Positions 51,556-59,851 of a stretch of DNA of 64,000 nucleotides are shown here, in pieces. This DNA comes from Planctomycetota bacterium. GTDB lineage: Bacteria; Planctomycetota; UBA1135; GCA-002686595. The stretch lies in contig JAJDEU010000062.1 in assembly GCA_029259635.1 (NCBI GenBank), positions 1-64,000 on the forward strand. Reading direction: 5' to 3'. The notes beneath the pieces are model-generated. The model was not told where the DNA came from, made no database searches, and worked only from the letters and a program-made list of their open reading frames with translations. A program made the translations under genes and the position numbers. The stretch's first letter is position 1; every line of letters starts with the position of its first letter.

Positions 51556-53787
51556 ATGATGTCTCGCAAGATCTCCTCGGTTAATTCGCTGCTACTCGCC
51601 GGTACTTTGAGCTTCGCTGCCTGTGCGAGCCCCACTCTCGATAGCGAGCTCTGGAGCGATCGGCAAATTGCTCTGGCCGAGATTGTCGATGCGAGCGTCT
51701 TGGCTTCGGTCGCGACGACGGATGCTCATCCTGAAGTTCGCAAGGCTGCTGTCGCGCGCGTGACGGATCAGAGCGTGTTGAAAAAGATCGCGCTTGAAGA
51801 TGCGAGCCCGAAGGTTCGCCAGGAAGCGGTGATGCAGCTCACCGATCAGACGGCGTTGGTCGATGTGTCGTTGAATGAATCGACCACGGGCGTTCGAAAC
51901 GTCGCCCTGGTCAAGTTGACCGACCAGGAAGCCTTGAAGCGCCTTGGACGGGAAGGTGGCGCCTATCTACGTCTGTTTACTGTCTCTAGGCTCACCGAGG
52001 AAGCCGAGCTCGTTCGCTTCGCCATGGAGGACGAGGACAGGAGGGTTCGCATGGCGGCTTGCGCGCGGCTCGGCGAACATAGCTCGGTACTCGAACTCGC
52101 GAAAAAAGCTCCGCATGCCGACGTGCGCGAAGCTGCAACGCACCGCATCGGGGATGCCGAATCACTGATCGAGCTCGCCCTTACCGGCGAGTCGGCCATG
52201 GAAGCGGTGCAAACTCTCAAGGATGAACCCGCGCTGGCTCGCGTTGCTCTCGAATCGAAGAACAAGGTGATTCGACAAGCCGCGATCAAGAAACTCACGA
52301 ACGAAAAGCTCATCGCGAGTGTGGCAATAAAGAGCGATAGTGCGGGACCCTTTCAGATTGCCATCGGGATGTTGACGGATATGGCGCTCATCCAGTCGGT
52401 GGCACTCGAAGCGCAGGTCAAGTACGCGCAACTCTTGGCCGCAGAGCAGCTGACTGACCAAGCCATGCTGCTGGAGGTCGCTCTCTCCGGGACGGATGCG
52501 GGCGTTCGCAAGTACGCGACGGGGAAACTGACCGATCAAGCGGCACTCGCGAAGATCGTGGACGAGGATCCCGACTATGCCGTGCGATACATGGCACTTT
52601 TGAAACTCAAGGGTGAGGAGGCGCTCGAGAAGGTGGCGATCACGAACTCGCTGCCCCAGCTCGCTCGAAGCGCGGCGACTCGACTCAAGGACAAAGCGGC
52701 GCTCGCGCGAGTTGCTATGACCGCCAAGTTTCCTTCCGTCCGCGCGCTCGCGATGCCGAGCGTAGACGACCAAAGTCAATTGGCTAAGGCCGCCTCCACA
52801 GACGAGGACGCCAGCGTTCGCCTCGCCGCCGTATCAATGCTGACCGATCAAGAGGCGCTGCGGGAAATCGCGCTCGCAGATACCGATGGCGCTGTTCGTC
52901 TCGCCGCTGTGCGCCCACTGACGGACCAAGCGACGTTGATGGACATTGCGAAGACGGACACCGACTACGCGGTTCATGCGCTTGCGCTCCATCGAATCGA
53001 GGACACGAGCGCTGCGGAAGAAATCGCGAAATCCAGAGCGGGCAGTTTTTGGGTCGCGAATGTCACGGCTCATGGGCCTGCGCAGGCGGAAACGAAACTC
53101 TACACCTCGGCGGGTTCTTATCTCTCGGGGCCGGTAGAGGTTGAGTTCACCGACCGAGAGGCGCCCAGCTCGAGTGGCGGATTGTTGATGGTCGACATCG
53201 ACTGGTCACCGGAAGACTTGGATGTCGAAACGCGCGATGCCGCTTACAACGACAACGTGATTGCGATTTACGATCCCGCTCAAGCCGTTTTCAAACCAGA
53301 GGGACAGCGAAAGATCATGAAGCTCTCGGGTTGGGTCGGCGGATTAGAACCGCTCGGCTATCTCGTCGAGTTGAGCCCACAAGGCCAAGCGCAAAACGGT
53401 CCCATGACGACCGAGTCCGCGCGGCTGCGGCTCACCGACGGATCCACGGTGACCGCCTGCTGTCTGTTCATCCGCGACCTCGGGCCGGGAGTCACCGGTG
53501 CACTGCGCGGCCCCCTCTTCAACGGCGACCTAACGTTCGCGGGCGAGACCTATCAGTCTCGGGCCCAAGGCCCGCCCTTCGACGGACGAACGCGATTGAA
53601 CCTCGGTGGGGCAAGCGGCGACTCCGGAGGTCGCAATCTGAAGAGCTCGCCATCCGGAACCCCGCTCAGTCCGGTCTTTCGCGTTCCGGAGTCTTCATCG
53701 ATCGTCGTCGGCGCGCTCTTCCTGGCCAACCCCGATGCGGTGGTCGGTGTCGAGGTGATGGGCACACCCGCTTCGGGCGCCAAGTGA
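51556..53787 (+). CDS. Lipoprotein with about 17 26-residue helical repeats
   Basis: 743 residues. Lipobox LSFAAC near residue 22. Residues about 40-490 hold some 17 tandem copies of a 26-residue unit of the form LTDQxxLxxIAxxDxxxxVR (for example LTDQEALREIALADTDGAVR), resembling leucine-rich-variant or HEAT-like solenoids. A C-terminal beta-rich domain (about 510-743) contains KLYTSAGSYLSGPVEVEF and ESSSIVVGALFLANPDAVVG. It probably forms a curved binding surface at the envelope. ATG 51556 or the next codon is the start. Ligand unknown. Confidence 0.8.
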   Translation: MMSRKISSVNSLLLAGTLSFAACASPTLDSELWSDRQIALAEIVDASVLASVATTDAHPEVRKAAVARVTDQSVLKKIALEDASPKVRQEAVMQLTDQTALVDVSLNESTTGVRNVALVKLTDQEALKRLGREGGAYLRLFTVSRLTEEAELVRFAMEDEDRRVRMAACARLGEHSSVLELAKKAPHADVREAATHRIGDAESLIELALTGESAMEAVQTLKDEPALARVALESKNKVIRQAAIKKLTNEKLIASVAIKSDSAGPFQIAIGMLTDMALIQSVALEAQVKYAQLLAAEQLTDQAMLLEVALSGTDAGVRKYATGKLTDQAALAKIVDEDPDYAVRYMALLKLKGEEALEKVAITNSLPQLARSAATRLKDKAALARVAMTAKFPSVRALAMPSVDDQSQLAKAASTDEDASVRLAAVSMLTDQEALREIALADTDGAVRLAAVRPLTDQATLMDIAKTDTDYAVHALALHRIEDTSAAEEIAKSRAGSFWVANVTAHGPAQAETKLYTSAGSYLSGPVEVEFTDREAPSSSGGLLMVDIDWSPEDLDVETRDAAYNDNVIAIYDPAQAVFKPEGQRKIMKLSGWVGGLEPLGYLVELSPQGQAQNGPMTTESARLRLTDGSTVTACCLFIRDLGPGVTGALRGPLFNGDLTFAGETYQSRAQGPPFDGRTRLNLGGASGDSGGRNLKSSPSGTPLSPVFRVPESSSIVVGALFLANPDAVVGVEVMGTPASGAK

Positions 53788-53797
53788 CGCGGTATCG

Positions 53798-56287
53798 TTA
53801 CTTGCCCCAGGCCGCGTAGAAATCTTCTTGGGCCTGATGCACGTCGGCGCCTGAAGTTGGCGAGCCAACGTCGTGCAACTCCGAGAGCGCGTCCTCGTTC
53901 CCGAGCATCCACTGCATGCTCTCAATCAAGATAGGCTCCGCCTCTTCAAACCGACCCCCGCCGGCGATCGCTTGGGCCAGATTCATCTGCGCCTGCCAGG
54001 GCGCGGCGCTGCCCTCCGGAGCATTCGGAAACAAGAGCAACAGCGCGTCGGTCAGCACGCCTTCAGCTTCTGCGTATTGATTGAAGACGACTAGGAAAGC
54101 GCCGAGACTCGCGAGCGCTTCGCCTTGCTCCAGCGCGCTTCCCGTTTCGCGCGCGGACTGCACGTACTCGCGCAAAAACGTATCCATCTCCGTAATAGCG
54201 AAGAGCGTGTCCGGATGTTCGTCGCCCAGTATTCGCCGACTCGCTTCGAGTTCCTCGCGGAAGAAGGGTACGGCTTCGCGGAACTCGCCCTGTGCTTGAA
54301 GTACGCCGCCCACTTGGTTGAGGGCGATCCGCGTGTCCGGATGATCGTCCCCATAGGCACTGCGACATATCTCGAGGCCTTCCCGCGCAAGGGTCTCGGC
54401 TTCCGCCAGCTTGCCTTGCGACTGCAGCGACAGCACCAGGTTCATCATTGCACCCAGTGTGTTCATATGGTCGTTGCCCAAGGCGCGTCGATTACCTTCG
54501 AGCGATTGGCGGAACAAGAGCTCGGCTTCGTCGGCGCGCCCCTGAGATCGAAGTAGGAACCCCAAGTTGTTCATCGAGGACAGAGTCTCGGGATGCTCGT
54601 CGCCCAGCTCAGCACGACGGAGTTCAAGCGCACGTGTCTGGGGATCGATGACCAACGCGAGCAACCCGAGCTGAGCCCAAGTCACCGCCGTGGATTGCAG
54701 AAGTTGCGCCCGAACAAGCGGCTGATTCTCGAACTGACTATCGATCGCATCGATGGTGCGCTCGAACAAGTTCTCGCGCAGTGTTCCCAGCATGAGTCTC
54801 GTGAAGTTCACGCCTTCGAGACGCTGACTCAGCTCCGCTCGCTCTCCCGGTGGATGCGCTCCGATCAGCGCCTCGCGCAATCCATCACCCATCAAGCCCA
54901 CATCGAGCGTCAATATTTGCTCCGCTTGGAACATGACGACTTGCTCGAGCTCTTCGGCGCGCGCTTGCGTGTCCGCTTCGGCTTGGGTCGCGCGCTCCGC
55001 TTCTGCCACGGCAAGATCTTCCGCGTTCCGGGCCCGCACTTCATTCTCTTCCGCCAGCAAGCGTTGCTGTTCTTCCTGTGCGAGCGCTTCGTCGAGCAAT
55101 CGGTTGGCCTGGGTCGCCTTCCACCAGCCGACACCCGTGCCCACCGATCCCGCGATGAGGAGCAGCGCAATCGTGGCCACCGAGATCACCGTCTTCTTGC
55201 GACGACGCAGCAGCTTGGCCAATCGGTAACTCGCGCTCGGCGGAGCCGCGTCCACCGGTTCGTCGTTCAGAAAATTCTCGATGTCCGCCGCGAAGGCGTT
55301 GGCGGTTTCATAGCGACGAGCGCGATCCTTATCCAGCGCCTTCATCACGATCCAGTCCAGGTCCCCGCGCAAGTGCTTGTTCAATACGCGCGTTTCCACG
55401 CGTCGTTCGCTTGTGTCCGAGCTGGCGCTCTCGCTGCGGGACGAGACGCGCGTCGAGGGCTTGGCCGGATCTTTTTCGCGGATCACGCGCAGGATGTCCT
55501 CGTAGCTGGTGGCGCCCGTCCGCGGAACGTCGAAGGGTTTGGTGCCCGTGAGCAGCTCGTAGAGCAGAACGCCAAGCGAGTACACATCCACGCGCGTGTC
55601 GATGTCGAGCCCGCCGCCCTCGGTTTGTTCGGGGGCCATGTACTCGGGAGTGCCGACGACGTGCGAGTGCCTGGTGACCAAAGTCTCGCGTTCGCCGTCC
55701 GTTGCCGTGGCTTTCGCGATGCCGAAGTCGATGACCTTCGGAAGCGGAACGCCGTCCTGCATCGAAACCAAGATGTTGGACGGCTTGACATCGCGGTGAA
55801 TGATGCCCTTGTGGTGCGCGTGTTGAATCGCGATGCAGACTTTGCTGAAGAGCTCGAGTCGCTGGCGAAGGTCGAGCCCCGCCTCATCACAGAAAGTCGT
55901 GATGCGCGTTCCGTGCACCAACTCCATCACGAAGTAGGGCCGCCCGCTCGTCGTCGCGCCCGCGTCGAGCACCTTGGCGATGTGCGGATGATCCATCAGC
56001 GCCAAGGCCTGTCGCTCGATCTCAAAACGCGCCACGACTTCGCGCGTGTCCATGCCGAGCTTGATGATCTTGAGCGCCACGCGCCGCTTGACGGGCTCGG
56101 ATTGCTGGGCCATCCAAACCGTGCCCATGCCGCCCTGACCGAGCTTCTCGACTAACGTGTATCGATCGATCGTGTGCCCCGCGGACTCGCCGGGCCCTTC
56201 CGATCGGAGCGGTGACAATTCGGGCGAGCCAGCCAGCGTGCGCGCTTGGCTCTCCGAATCGGACTCAGGCTGATTGGGATCCTTCAT
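53798..56287 (-). CDS. Membrane Ser/Thr protein kinase with TPR array
   Basis: 829 residues. Kinase domain about 42-350: LGQGGMGTVWMAQ, VALKIIKLGMD (catalytic Lys), IIHRDVKPSNILV, VIDFGIAKA (canonical DFG), VGTPEYMAPEQTEG, DVYSLGVLLYELLTG; a Ser/Arg-rich insert lies before the last helices. Transmembrane helix near 370-390 (VISVATIALLLIAGSVGTGVGWW), a coiled coil to about 460, then TPR_10/12 repeats (DEHPETLSSMNNLGFLLRSQGRADEAELLFRQSL). This subfamily is highly expanded in planctomycetes. Convergent with the repeat lipoprotein gene, 10 bp apart. Confidence 0.93.
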   Translation of the reverse strand: MKDPNQPESDSESQARTLAGSPELSPLRSEGPGESAGHTIDRYTLVEKLGQGGMGTVWMAQQSEPVKRRVALKIIKLGMDTREVVARFEIERQALALMDHPHIAKVLDAGATTSGRPYFVMELVHGTRITTFCDEAGLDLRQRLELFSKVCIAIQHAHHKGIIHRDVKPSNILVSMQDGVPLPKVIDFGIAKATATDGERETLVTRHSHVVGTPEYMAPEQTEGGGLDIDTRVDVYSLGVLLYELLTGTKPFDVPRTGATSYEDILRVIREKDPAKPSTRVSSRSESASSDTSERRVETRVLNKHLRGDLDWIVMKALDKDRARRYETANAFAADIENFLNDEPVDAAPPSASYRLAKLLRRRKKTVISVATIALLLIAGSVGTGVGWWKATQANRLLDEALAQEEQQRLLAEENEVRARNAEDLAVAEAERATQAEADTQARAEELEQVVMFQAEQILTLDVGLMGDGLREALIGAHPPGERAELSQRLEGVNFTRLMLGTLRENLFERTIDAIDSQFENQPLVRAQLLQSTAVTWAQLGLLALVIDPQTRALELRRAELGDEHPETLSSMNNLGFLLRSQGRADEAELLFRQSLEGNRRALGNDHMNTLGAMMNLVLSLQSQGKLAEAETLAREGLEICRSAYGDDHPDTRIALNQVGGVLQAQGEFREAVPFFREELEASRRILGDEHPDTLFAITEMDTFLREYVQSARETGSALEQGEALASLGAFLVVFNQYAEAEGVLTDALLLLFPNAPEGSAAPWQAQMNLAQAIAGGGRFEEAEPILIESMQWMLGNEDALSELHDVGSPTSGADVHQAQEDFYAAWGK

Positions 56288-56697
56288 AACGGGCGATTTT
56301 CAGCTTAGCCGAACATCAGCACCGCCGCCCATGGCGATTTCGCGAGCGCTGATTCCGAATCCAAGACCACGAAGAGCCCGCTGCGTTTGTCACGTCACGC
56401 TCGGCGACCCGAATCCCGGACTCACTGGATCCCCCCCCCAGTTATTGCGACGCCCGTATTTGCTTGGGCCCCGAGGATGACGTACCGGAAGTGGATCCTC
56501 GGTACGGCAATTTTGAGTGGAGGAAACGCGGGTTGGGGGCAGTTCCGTCGGACGGAACCCTGCACGAAGTAACGGCTTGCGAACCGAATCTTCAAGAACG
56601 GCGTAACGCCGCGAGTCCGCTCGCGATTGTTCATGACGAGCCCATTCGCGCTCTCCTCGAGCTCCGACCCAACAGGGTCCGAATCCAACAGACCGTT
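56288..56697. other. Intergenic region between divergent genes
   Basis: 410 bp upstream of both the kinase gene and the repeat-adhesin gene. It contains a short C run near 56430 and an inverted repeat of CCGAGGATGACGTACCGG / GGATCCTCGGTACGG type near 56470-56512 that could be regulatory. An open frame continues upstream of the adhesin ATG but lacks homology. No gene assigned. Confidence 0.4.
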
Positions 56698-58821
56698 ATG
56701 AAATTACTTCTCCGCACCGCGTTCCTCGTCTCCATCGCCGCTCCTACCCATATCGCGGGAGCAGAGACAACGGCTCCTTCCTCGATCCGCATGATCGATC
56801 TCAATTCCGATCGGCACAAAGACCTGCTTGAGATTGGCGAGGATGGGTCGCTCGTCGTTTCGATGGGTATGGGGCAGCGCGAATTCCGGGCAATCATTCA
56901 AGACCTGCCCACAGCGAGGGTGACCGACCTGCTCGTCGCGGACCTTAACGGCGACAGCTTTCCCGATCTCTATCTCGTCACGCCGAACGCGAACATCGCT
57001 CTGGCCGGGGACGGGACCGGTTACCTCACCGAAGTCACCGCGCAGTGGGGGCTTGAGGATTTCGGCGTCGGCATCGACGTTAGTTGGAGCGATCTGGACG
57101 ACGACGGATTCTCGGACCTGGTGCTGCACAATCAGCGTGGCGACGTTCTCTTCTGGGGCGTGCCGGGCGGGTTTGAGCGCGATGTTCGAACTCCGATTCC
57201 ATCTCCGCCCGCCGCCGCAACGTCGAATGCCATCGCGCTCGAGCTGAGTGACGCGCAACCGATCGTGCGCGAAGACACGAAACGGCATTCTACTGCCGCG
57301 AGGGTTCCCTCGGCGAACACCACGCGCTCGCCCGTTTCGTCGTCGACTCCTATCGATGACGCGCACTCCGCGGCACCGCTGGCCTCCGTGGCTGTCACGA
57401 CCCTCCCCGTGGATCCCTTGAATCTGAACCGCACTAAACTGAAGTTTCAGTTCGCCCTAAGCGAGGAAGAGAAGGAAATCCTCAGCCACCTTTCGATTCA
57501 GCAATTGCCCGATGGACTCGGCGGAACCGTCAAGACGATTCGGTTTACTGGAGCGAACGTGCAGATCGTCAACGGGCTCAGCGCGACGAATGGAAACGCC
57601 GCAGCGCCCGACGGTTTGGTCGGAACGACGAACGGACTCGGCAACTTGATCGTCGGCTACAACGAACTCGGCAACCCCGTCGTCGACGAGCGCACGGGTT
57701 CGCACAACCTCGTCATCGGCCACGGACATTCCTACTCGAGCTTTGGCGGTATCGTGGCCGGACAAGACAATCTGATCCGAGGGGCTTTCGCGACGATCAC
57801 GGCCGGCACGTTGAACGAGAGCTCGGGCGCGCACTCTTCGATCAGCGGTGGAGAATCGAACGTGGTCAGTGGCAACCGAAGCTCCGTTAGCGGCGGCAAA
57901 GCCAACACGGCAAACAGCTACTACTCGACGGTCAGTGGTGGGCGCAACAACCTCGCCGGCGACTACGCTTCCGCCGTTTCAGGGGGCAGATCCAATACGG
58001 CCGGCTCGGTGGATTCTTCGATTAGTGGAGGACAGCAGAATCTCGCGAGCGGTCTCGCCGCTTCACTCAGCGGCGGATTCCGCAACACGGCCAGCGGAAG
58101 CCAAACTTCGATCAGCGGCGGTCAGCTCAATCGGACGGCCGGCAGCTATTCCACGATTGCGGGGGGGCGAAGCAACCTGACGACGGGCCTCAGCGCAAGC
58201 ATCCTCGGAGGCTTCGCCAACACGGCCAGCGGGATCGAATCTACGGTCAGCGGCGGGCAAATGAACACAGTTTCGAGTAGCGCGTCCTTCGGCTCGGTGA
58301 GTGGCGGGCAATACAACTTTACAGGCGCGATCTCCGGCTCGGTGTCCGGAGGGGCGCTCAACACGGTCTCGGCTTTTTCCGCATCGATATCCGGCGGCGA
58401 GAACAACGCCACCAGCGGCAACTACTCGAGCATCAGCGGCGGTTCGTTCAACGATGCAAGCGGACTTCGCAGCTCCGTCAGTGGTGGTCAGGGCAACTTG
58501 GCATCGGGAACCAACACCTCAGTGAGTGGTGGCTCAACCAATGCTGCGATATTCAGCCGAAGCTCGATCAGCGGAGGTCGCGGCAATCAAACCTACGGAG
58601 CCTACTCGCACATATCCGGCGGACAATCCAATGTCACCACCGGCAGTCGATCGGTCGTCAGCGGCGGAAAAAGCAATCGAGCCGATGGTCAATACGCCTC
58701 TGTCACCGGCGGCGAAAACAACCGGGCGAGTGGAAGTTCATCCGTCGTCAGCGGCGGCTTCTCCCGCACCGCCGGCGGAAGCTGGGACTGGGTCGCCGGT
58801 ACCTTGTTCGAAAACAACTGA
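56698..58821 (+). CDS. Secreted FG-GAP plus YadA-head-like 16-residue-repeat protein
   Basis: 707 residues. Signal peptide (MKLLLRTAFLVSIAAPTHIAGA). Residues about 30-170 have VCBS/FG-GAP-type Asp-rich calcium loops (IDLNSDRHKDLL, ADLNGDSFPDLYLV, SDLDDDGFSDLVL). After a Ser/Thr/Pro linker, about 23 tandem 16-residue units follow (VSGGRNNLAGDYASA, ISGGQQNLASGLAAS), like the left-handed head of YadA-type adhesins, though without the C-terminal trimeric membrane anchor; the end is GGSWDWVAGTLFENN. It is probably an extracellular or surface solenoid. ATG 56698 starts the signal peptide. Confidence 0.8.
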   Translation: MKLLLRTAFLVSIAAPTHIAGAETTAPSSIRMIDLNSDRHKDLLEIGEDGSLVVSMGMGQREFRAIIQDLPTARVTDLLVADLNGDSFPDLYLVTPNANIALAGDGTGYLTEVTAQWGLEDFGVGIDVSWSDLDDDGFSDLVLHNQRGDVLFWGVPGGFERDVRTPIPSPPAAATSNAIALELSDAQPIVREDTKRHSTAARVPSANTTRSPVSSSTPIDDAHSAAPLASVAVTTLPVDPLNLNRTKLKFQFALSEEEKEILSHLSIQQLPDGLGGTVKTIRFTGANVQIVNGLSATNGNAAAPDGLVGTTNGLGNLIVGYNELGNPVVDERTGSHNLVIGHGHSYSSFGGIVAGQDNLIRGAFATITAGTLNESSGAHSSISGGESNVVSGNRSSVSGGKANTANSYYSTVSGGRNNLAGDYASAVSGGRSNTAGSVDSSISGGQQNLASGLAASLSGGFRNTASGSQTSISGGQLNRTAGSYSTIAGGRSNLTTGLSASILGGFANTASGIESTVSGGQMNTVSSSASFGSVSGGQYNFTGAISGSVSGGALNTVSAFSASISGGENNATSGNYSSISGGSFNDASGLRSSVSGGQGNLASGTNTSVSGGSTNAAIFSRSSISGGRGNQTYGAYSHISGGQSNVTTGSRSVVSGGKSNRADGQYASVTGGENNRASGSSSVVSGGFSRTAGGSWDWVAGTLFENN

Positions 58822-58826
58822 TAGCG

Positions 58827-58991
58827 ATACGGAGTCGCACACCCACAGCAATTCCCTTTTGACCGGTGTCGCACTCCGCTGTTAGACACGGGAGCATGTT
58901 CGAAGGCTTTGGCTGTCCGATGCGGGTGGAGCGTGATTGTTGATGCGGCACTTGCGCTCGCAAAACTTCCGGCCGGTGTGCGACTCCGTAT
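58827..58991. repeat. MITE-like element with perfect 17-bp terminal inverted repeats
   Basis: 165 bp. Ends ATACGGAGTCGCACACC and GGTGTGCGACTCCGTAT are exact inverted complements; allowing one mismatch they extend outwards over GATAGC/GCTATC. The element starts 6 bp after the stop of the adhesin gene and its outer arm reaches the stop codon of the next, convergent gene. About 166 bp of similar sequence recurs at 59607-59772. Confidence 0.85.
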
Positions 58992-58993
58992 TG

Positions 58994-59239
58994 CTATCCC
59001 TTCTTCGATTGTCCGACGAAGAAGAGCAGCACTACCGCGCCGACGAAGGCCGTCGTCAGCGAACCGATCAGGCTCCCGTCGCTCCCGATTCCGAGGAAGC
59101 CGAACACGACGCCGCCGATGATCCCGCCAACGATTCCGACGATGATGTTGCCGAGCAGACCGAAGCTTCCGCCTTCCATGAAGTGTCCCGCGAGCCATCC
59201 GGCCAGAGCGCCGATCACTAGAAAGTAGACGAGGTCCAT
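58994..59239 (-). CDS. GlsB/YeaQ/YmgE-family membrane protein
   Basis: 81 residues: VYFLVIGALAGWLAGHFMEGGSFGLLGNIIVGIVGGIIGGVVFGFLG...FVGAVVLLFFVGQSKKG, the transglycosylase-associated protein family, with three short Gly-rich transmembrane helices. Often stress-induced. The stop codon lies within the extended arm of the neighbouring inverted-repeat element. Confidence 0.93.
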   Translation of the reverse strand: MDLVYFLVIGALAGWLAGHFMEGGSFGLLGNIIVGIVGGIIGGVVFGFLGIGSDGSLIGSLTTAFVGAVVLLFFVGQSKKG

Positions 59240-59374
59240 GAAGGTCCTTTCGAGGTTGTGTGTTCGGAGAGCGAGGAAATACGGCGACGTACAGCTGCGC
59301 GTACTGCCGCCCCGCGCCATGATAGGGGAGTTGTTCACCGCCCTACCAGCCGTGACAAGCCCAGGCCTCCTCAC

Positions 59375-59593
59375 ATGTCCCTTCTGATGAACAAAGGCCT
59401 CTCCCTTGCACTCGTCGTGGTCGGCGTAGCGCTCCTCATCTACGGCTTCCAGGCCAACGACTCCCTCAGCTCCGACGTCTCTCGCGTCTTTAACGACACG
59501 CCCACCGACAAGGCCATGTACCTGATGATCGGCGGCGCCGCAGCCCTGATCATCGGCCTGGTCGGGCTCGGCCGCGGGCGATTGAAGTTCTAG
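59375..59593 (+). CDS. DUF3185-family small membrane protein
   Basis: 72 residues: LSLALVVVGVALLIYGFQANDSLSSDVSRVFNDTPTDKAMYLMIGGAAALIIGLVGL matches DUF3185 (GxxLLxxGxxASDSxSSxxSRxFxxxPTDK) with two helices and a short loop. ATG 59375 or ATG 59387 may start it. Function unknown; divergent from the YeaQ-like gene. Confidence 0.88.
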   Translation: MSLLMNKGLSLALVVVGVALLIYGFQANDSLSSDVSRVFNDTPTDKAMYLMIGGAAALIIGLVGLGRGRLKF

Positions 59594-59606
59594 AAAGCCA
59601 CTGGGA

Positions 59607-59772
59607 ATACGGAGTCGCACACCCACCGCAACTCTCCTTTTGACCTGTGCCTCACTCCATCGTGAGTCACGGGGACATCTTCGGCGGCTTTGTCTGTCCG
59701 GAGCTATCGGAGCGCGATTGTTGGAGCGAGACTAATGCTCGCCAAACCTCCGGCTGGTGTGCGACTCCGTAT
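59607..59772. repeat. MITE-like element, second copy
   Basis: 166 bp with the same perfect 17-bp ends as the element at 58827. The interiors share stretches such as CTTTTGACC, GGCTTTG-CTGTCCG and GCGTGATTG/GCGATTG, so the two copies are homologous but diverged. It lies 13 bp after the stop of the DUF3185 gene. Confidence 0.85.
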
Positions 59773-59851
59773 CGCGGAATCACGGTGTTGTCGGGAACAC
59801 TTCCGATTAAAAAGCAGGTTGTGCGCGAGTCCACATTGTCACACTCGGACT

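Noticed and set aside
53788..53803. CGGTATCG fragment between convergent genes as another inverted-repeat element
   Set aside because: Only 8 to 9 bases match and there is no partner arm.
54593..56155. Open frame of 520 codons opposite the kinase at 53798
   Set aside because: The minus strand encodes clear kinase and TPR motifs throughout; the + frame has Arg/His-rich composition and no homology pattern.
53798..58821. Tandem spacing of 48 bp in the adhesin gene as a CRISPR-like array
   Set aside because: The repeats are in-frame, degenerate and encode 16-residue protein units.
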